The notes under the pieces were generated by a model. The model worked only from the letters and a program-made list of their open reading frames with translations, searched no databases and was not told the origin of the DNA. A stretch of DNA of 23,956 nt, taken from positions 1-23,956 of the forward strand of contig CAJVPP010000976.1 of the NCBI GenBank assembly GCA_910592005.1. Direction: 5' to 3'. Below are positions 19,681 to 23,956 of the stretch, piece after piece (positions within the stretch are counted from its first letter, which is position 1; the number at the start of each line of letters is the position of its first letter). The DNA is from Funneliformis mosseae (taxonomy: Eukaryota > Glomeromycota > Glomeromycetes > Glomerales > Glomeraceae). The position numbers and the translations under genes are program-made.

Positions 19681-19724
19681 ATAATACTTTATGAAAAGAA
19701 TAGATATTTTTTATCATTGTATTC

Positions 19725-20040
19725 AATTTATTTGATTAAAAATTTTGAATTTATTTGTTATTTAAATTTTTAGATTTTTTTTTTAATTTATTCAACAAAA
19801 ATTAAATAGTAAAACTTATTAAAAAATTTATGCTATTTTTTTTTAATTTATATAAAAAAAAAAATCAAATTTTAATTTTTTTTTTTAATATATAAATAAA
19901 AAAAATTGATTTATTATAAAAAAAAATACTTTATTTTTTATTTCTATTTTTTTTTACACCACAATCTCTAAAAATAAAAATGTTTTCTTAATTTTTTACA
20001 AAATCTTTTTTATTGCCATTTTTAAAAAATAAAATTAAAT
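19725..20040. repeat. Low-complexity A/T runs
   Basis: Alternating poly-A and poly-T tracts (TTTTTTTTAATTTA, AAAAAAAAAATC and similar) with almost no G or C. No gene is visible. Confidence 0.7.
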
Positions 20041-20092
20041 TAAGAGCGTTTATTATATTCTAATAAAATATGCTTTTTTCTTTCATTTTGTA

Positions 20093-20640
20093 ATTTTGAT
20101 CCTAGACTTCTTGGAATGTTATTTTAGTACTATAGTTAGTTTAAGTTGATTTTTTACTTATAAAAACGCATGCTAACATTCTTTTCTTTTAAGATTTTGA
20201 TTTCATGATTCTTAGAAGGTTATTTCTGTAATATAGAGATGTAGATTAGTTATTCATTTATAGAAACGTATACTAACATTTTTTTCTTTTGTAGATTTTG
20301 ATCTCAAGCTTCTTAGAAGGTTGTTTTAGTGGTATAAAGGTACAGGTTAGTCATACACCTATAGAAAAGTAGGCTAATATTCTTTTTTTTATAGATTCAT
20401 CCTAAATTTCTTGAAAGATTGTTTCAGTAGTGTAAGAATGGAGATTAATTATTCACTAATAAGAACATAGATTAACGTTCTTTTTTCACCTTTTCTTTTG
20501 TAGATTTTGATCTCAGACTTCTTAAAAGTTATTTCAATAGTGTGAGAAAGCAAGTTGATTATTTACTTATAGGAATATATGTTAACATTCTTTTTTTACC
20601 TTTTATTTTGTAGATTTTAACCTTAGACTCTAATAAAATA
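20093..20640 (+). repeat. Tandem array, 100-110 bp unit with exon-like core
   Basis: Units start at 20093, 20194, 20295, 20395, 20504 and (partial) 20614. Each begins ATTTTGATCTCAGACTTCTT AGAAG, continues with GTTATTTCAGTAGTRTAAG, GATTAGTTATTCAC and TATAGAAACATATACTAACA, and ends in a pyrimidine run closing with TTTTGTAG or similar. The start is thus preceded by an acceptor-like pyrimidine-AG and followed 25 bases later by AG|GTT, a donor-like site. The motif CTAATAAAATATG occurs on both sides of the array (about 20060 and 20630). Two further diverged units lie at 20905-21035. Confidence 0.8.
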
Positions 20641-20904
20641 TGAATAAATTTATAAAAAAATCATTCTTTTACTTCTTTCTCTTTTCTTTTTCTTTGTCCA
20701 AAAGTTTCACTAATATTAAAAAAAACTACCTTTAATAACTTTTGTCTAGTTCAAAAAATGACAAACCATTAAATCATTCTAATTAAAATAATTTAAATAA
20801 TAATTCTCAACCAATTTTTTATTTAAATTTTCTTGAAATAAAATTTATATAATTTTTCAACTTATGATATAATTTAATAATATTTATAAGTCAAATAACC
20901 TTCT

Positions 20905-21035
20905 GCCTTCTTTAGATAGTTATTTCAATGGTATGAAAGTGCAGGTTTATTATTCATCTATAGAAATATATACTAACATTCTTTCTTTATCTTTTCTTTT
21001 TGTAAATTATGACTTTGGGATCTTTAGAAGTTTGA
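20905..21035 (+). repeat. Detached, diverged copies of the 100-110 bp unit
   Basis: CTTCTTTAGATAGTTATTTCAATGG..TATAGAAATATATACTAACATTC..CTTTTTGTAAATTATGAC..CTTTAGAAG repeats the unit of the array at 20093-20640, about 260 bp after it ends. The intervening DNA (20641-20904) is AT-rich and non-coding. The copy shows more base changes than those in the array. Confidence 0.65.
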
Positions 21036-21474
21036 AAGTATAAATATTTAAAAAAATTGTTTCACATGATTTATAAAAATATCCAATTTTAATTGAATAA
21101 AATATTATACAAATATTATCTGATAATATGTATTTTTTTATTAAATGCATACATTTATTTAAATTTTTAGCATTTATATATTATATAATGAAATAAAATA
21201 CAATAAAAAATACGGTAGTTATTGTTTATATTCTTATAAAATTTATTTCTTATAAGTATTATAATAAATAAAATAAATAATTCAAATAATATAAATAAAT
21301 GAAAAATACATTATATTGTTATCTTTTTTTTATCTGATAAAATAATAAATTTATAATAATAAGAAAAAAAATTTATAAATATATTATTTAAATGTTTAAA
21401 GTACAAAAAAAAATCCCAAAAAAAATCTGAAATCAGAAAAAATAACACTAATAAAAAATGACTCATTAACTTTA
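21036..21474. other. Extremely AT-rich stretch, nothing recognisable
   Basis: Runs of AATAAATAAAATAAAT-type sequence. No frame, repeat unit or RNA gene can be supported. Confidence 0.55.
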
Positions 21475-23000
21475 TAATATATATATATTTGATAATGATT
21501 ATGAAACTTTAGTAAATTTATTAGATATATCTAATAATAATTCTAATACTAAATTATTAATAAATTCATCTGTTAGTCTTTAAAGTTCATCACTTTATGT
21601 ATCTAATATATCACATTGGAGACTTTCATCAAAATTTTTAAGATTATATCATAGAATTTCAAAATAATATCTTAGCATAATATCTACAAATCCCTTGCAT
21701 ATATATAGAAATATCCTAAAAAAGCATTCTGAATATTTTATAATACATTATTTATTTATCCTTTACAACAATATATACCTAACATTTCCTTATTTTTTAA
21801 TTCAAATACCAATCATATTCCTGAATTAAGGGTTTTATATACAAATTATATAAGAAACCCTTTACAAAATTCTTCTTCTTTTATTTATCTACTTTACTAA
21901 AAGTAATCCTTTCTATTTCTTTACATAAAAGAAATCATCTATTACCTATTTATCTTTATTGCTCTCTAGAAAAAATATCAGATAATAATCCTTATTCTGA
22001 ATATAGAAATCTTATTAGAACTATCAACTATTCATGTAATATCAGAGTTTACGCATTATATTTTAAGATATTAGAAGCTTTTTTAGAACTAAATAAGAAT
22101 AATTATCCTATTAATAATTTTAAAAACTTTAATTAATTATGAAACTCTACAATAAGCTACTATTTGATTAGCACAAAATAATTCTTATTTTCATTCTTTT
22201 GCATCTATTTTATCATCAAATAATAAATTAAATGACCTTTTTCTAAAGGCAAGATACATTCAATCTGATTCTACTACATCTCCTGTCAATATATTTGATA
22301 TTGTTATTTCAGAATATGATTTTTCCAATAAAGTCCATGATAAGGATTTTCACTATATAAGACTTATAGTAAGTTTTGTTCAGAAGAGTGAAATATTATG
22401 ATTACTAATTTTAACTTATGATCTAAACTTAAAACTTTTAATCTTTTCTAACCTCTTTACAGATGGTAAAGGTCACTTTATGATATATTACAAAATAATT
22501 CACCCAATAATGAAAACTGTTTAGAAATATATGAAAAATATATTAAGTAAAGATTAATAAATATTGATGTAAGATAAAGACTTTATCATTACTAACTTTC
22601 CTGATTATACCTTTAATTTGAAAAATTAAGGTATCATTAAAATATATAACGTTTACATTTATAATCTCATTTTACCTCTATTAATAATAATGATATAAAC
22701 CATTCTTCTGCTAGAGAATTACTTCAACCCAGTCCCTATTCATCTAATAATATAATTTATGAAAATAAAACAATACCATTTCTATTTTTATACATATTGA
22801 AGACTCCTATTTTCATTAAAAAAACTTTATTTAAATGTGATGATTCATAAGATTAGGTTACTAACCTTATTTATAATGCTTAGCATAGCTGAAAGTCATT
22901 AATCATACCTTTATAATATTTTTTCTAATAATGTTAATAGTGATACTCTTTCAACTAATAGACTGTTTCACTGTATAAATTATTTTATACACAGATTCTA
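21475..23000 (+). pseudogene. Long decayed plus-strand gene, unknown family
   Basis: Protein-like plus-strand segments follow one another: HWRLSSKFLRLYHRISK (about 21614-21664), HIYRNILKKHSEYFIIHYLF, SLEKISDNNPYSEYRNLIRT then SCNIRVYALYFKILEAFLEL (to TAA near 22135), FASILSSNNKLNDLFLKARY then TSPVNIFDIVISEYDFSNKV (to about 22368), and SLYDILQNNSPNNENCLEIY then SINNNDINHSSARELLQPSP (22463-22880). The last segment keeps one frame for about 420 bases although TAA/TAG codons appear where Gln would suit and TGA occurs at least twice. GTAAGT at 22369 and a pyrimidine-CAG ending at 22462 would bound a 94-bp intron. At least two frame changes occur. I do not recognise the protein; no catalytic motif is evident. 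The density of stops marks it as dead. Confidence 0.45.
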
Positions 23001-23956
23001 ATCTTTAAAAAAAGAACTATATAAAAATTTAAATTTATCAGTTTTGATTAATTACAAATTTTTTTAATAGGATTGAATTTTAAAACAGAAGTGCTGCATA
23101 TATACACATTTGTTATTAGTCAACTAATCCTATCAATAATATGATTAAAAATGATATAATCTATTCTACAATACTGATCTTTTATATGAACCTGAACTTT
23201 ATACAGCTATAGTAATATATCAGATACACACTTGTAATGCTGTCACTGTGGAATTCTTCAAATCGAGGTGATTATGTTATCAAGTCTCTACTTGAAATTT
23301 CTAGCTGCAGCTTATTGCGGTCAAGATGTTAGGATCCACCTAACTCTTAATTTTACCAAATTTACACATTGAACTTAAACAAATCTATCAAGTATGAAGA
23401 CTTAAAAGACGAGATTATAAACTATTTTAATTAAAGAATTCAGATGACAAACTCAATTACAAATAATATATAGTAATCACATCAGATTATATAAAGTTAC
23501 AAAGAGGCAGAAAGATATAAGTTTTGAATGATTCCTTTATTAATATTGAAACTCATATTTGCAAAAGAGTTTATAAATCTGCAAAAGAGTTAATTTATGA
23601 TATAAACAAAAAAGTCTATCTATTTATACAAATTTCTTTTACTACAACTAACTAATTACTATATTATAAACTAACTAATTTAGCAAAATAAAATATAAAT
23701 AAAATAAATATATTAAAAATACGTAAAATAATAAAAGTATAAAATATAATAAAAATAATAATAAAATTTAGAATATTAAAAATAAGTATAACACTAAATA
23801 TTCTTAAACTTCATTTAATTCGTAAAATTATAATTATTATCAGTAATTAGACCCAATAAAAAATTTGATATAAAAATTTCATAAAAATATTAAGTTTTAT
23901 AACGTATAACTTTTATGGAAAATCAGTATAATATATACATTTTTTCTTTAGGTAAA
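23001..23956. other. AT-rich end of window with scattered coding traces
   Basis: Between 23170 and 23400 a plus-strand frame reads EPELYTAIVIYQIHTCNAVT and later LQLIAVKMLGST between stops; it may be the decayed continuation of the gene before it. From 23600 onward there are only A/T-rich runs. The window ends in TTTCTTTAGGTAAA, which includes splice-like letters but cannot be interpreted alone. Confidence 0.35.

Overview
The window is AT-rich eukaryotic nuclear DNA, most likely from an arbuscular mycorrhizal fungus (Glomeromycotina, Rhizophagus-like). This assignment is an inference from three things: a DNA ligase IV gene with 27 small exons and short AT-rich introns; repeats built on GAGTCGAGT-type motifs; and decayed mobile-element genes whose sequences resemble families I associate with these fungi. 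I could not check it by search.

Region 1 (1-8356) is a block of dead mobile DNA. Minus-strand reading frames are packed almost end to end. In transcription order they are an archaeo-eukaryotic-type primase (7099-6338), an SF3/D5-like helicase with an N-terminal zinc motif (6348-4021, overlapping the primase by 11 bp), a tyrosine-recombinase-like protein (3649-2532), a coiled-coil protein (1231-637) and a retropepsin-like protein (626-120). A plus-strand HNH endonuclease (1447-2433) lies between the recombinase and a second copy of the recombinase tail. The block is bracketed by inverted copies of one terminal sequence (75-1 and 7268-7342). The right-hand copy belongs to a 1.1-kb TIR element (7268-8354) filled by an array of small palindromes. 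All these genes are broken, mostly by stop codons at Trp, Gln or Arg positions and rarely by frameshifts.

Region 2 (8357-14528) holds the only intact gene, LIG4 (9196-14040, plus strand, 929 codons plus stop). An imperfect inverted repeat lies in its upstream region and a near-perfect hairpin lies downstream.

Region 3 (14529-17670) is a complete but dead Tc1/IS630/mariner-type transposon with matching TIRs, TA target duplications and a one-intron transposase gene that keeps its catalytic acidic triad.

Region 4 (17671-23956) is very AT-rich. It contains a small inverted-repeat element, decayed coding traces of unknown families, a tandem array whose 100-110 bp unit looks like a short exon between splice signals, and a long decayed plus-strand gene at about 21475-23000.

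The strongest candidate for a little-described system is the primase + SF3 helicase + tyrosine recombinase element of region 1: a set that could copy and integrate its own DNA, now silenced by point mutation.
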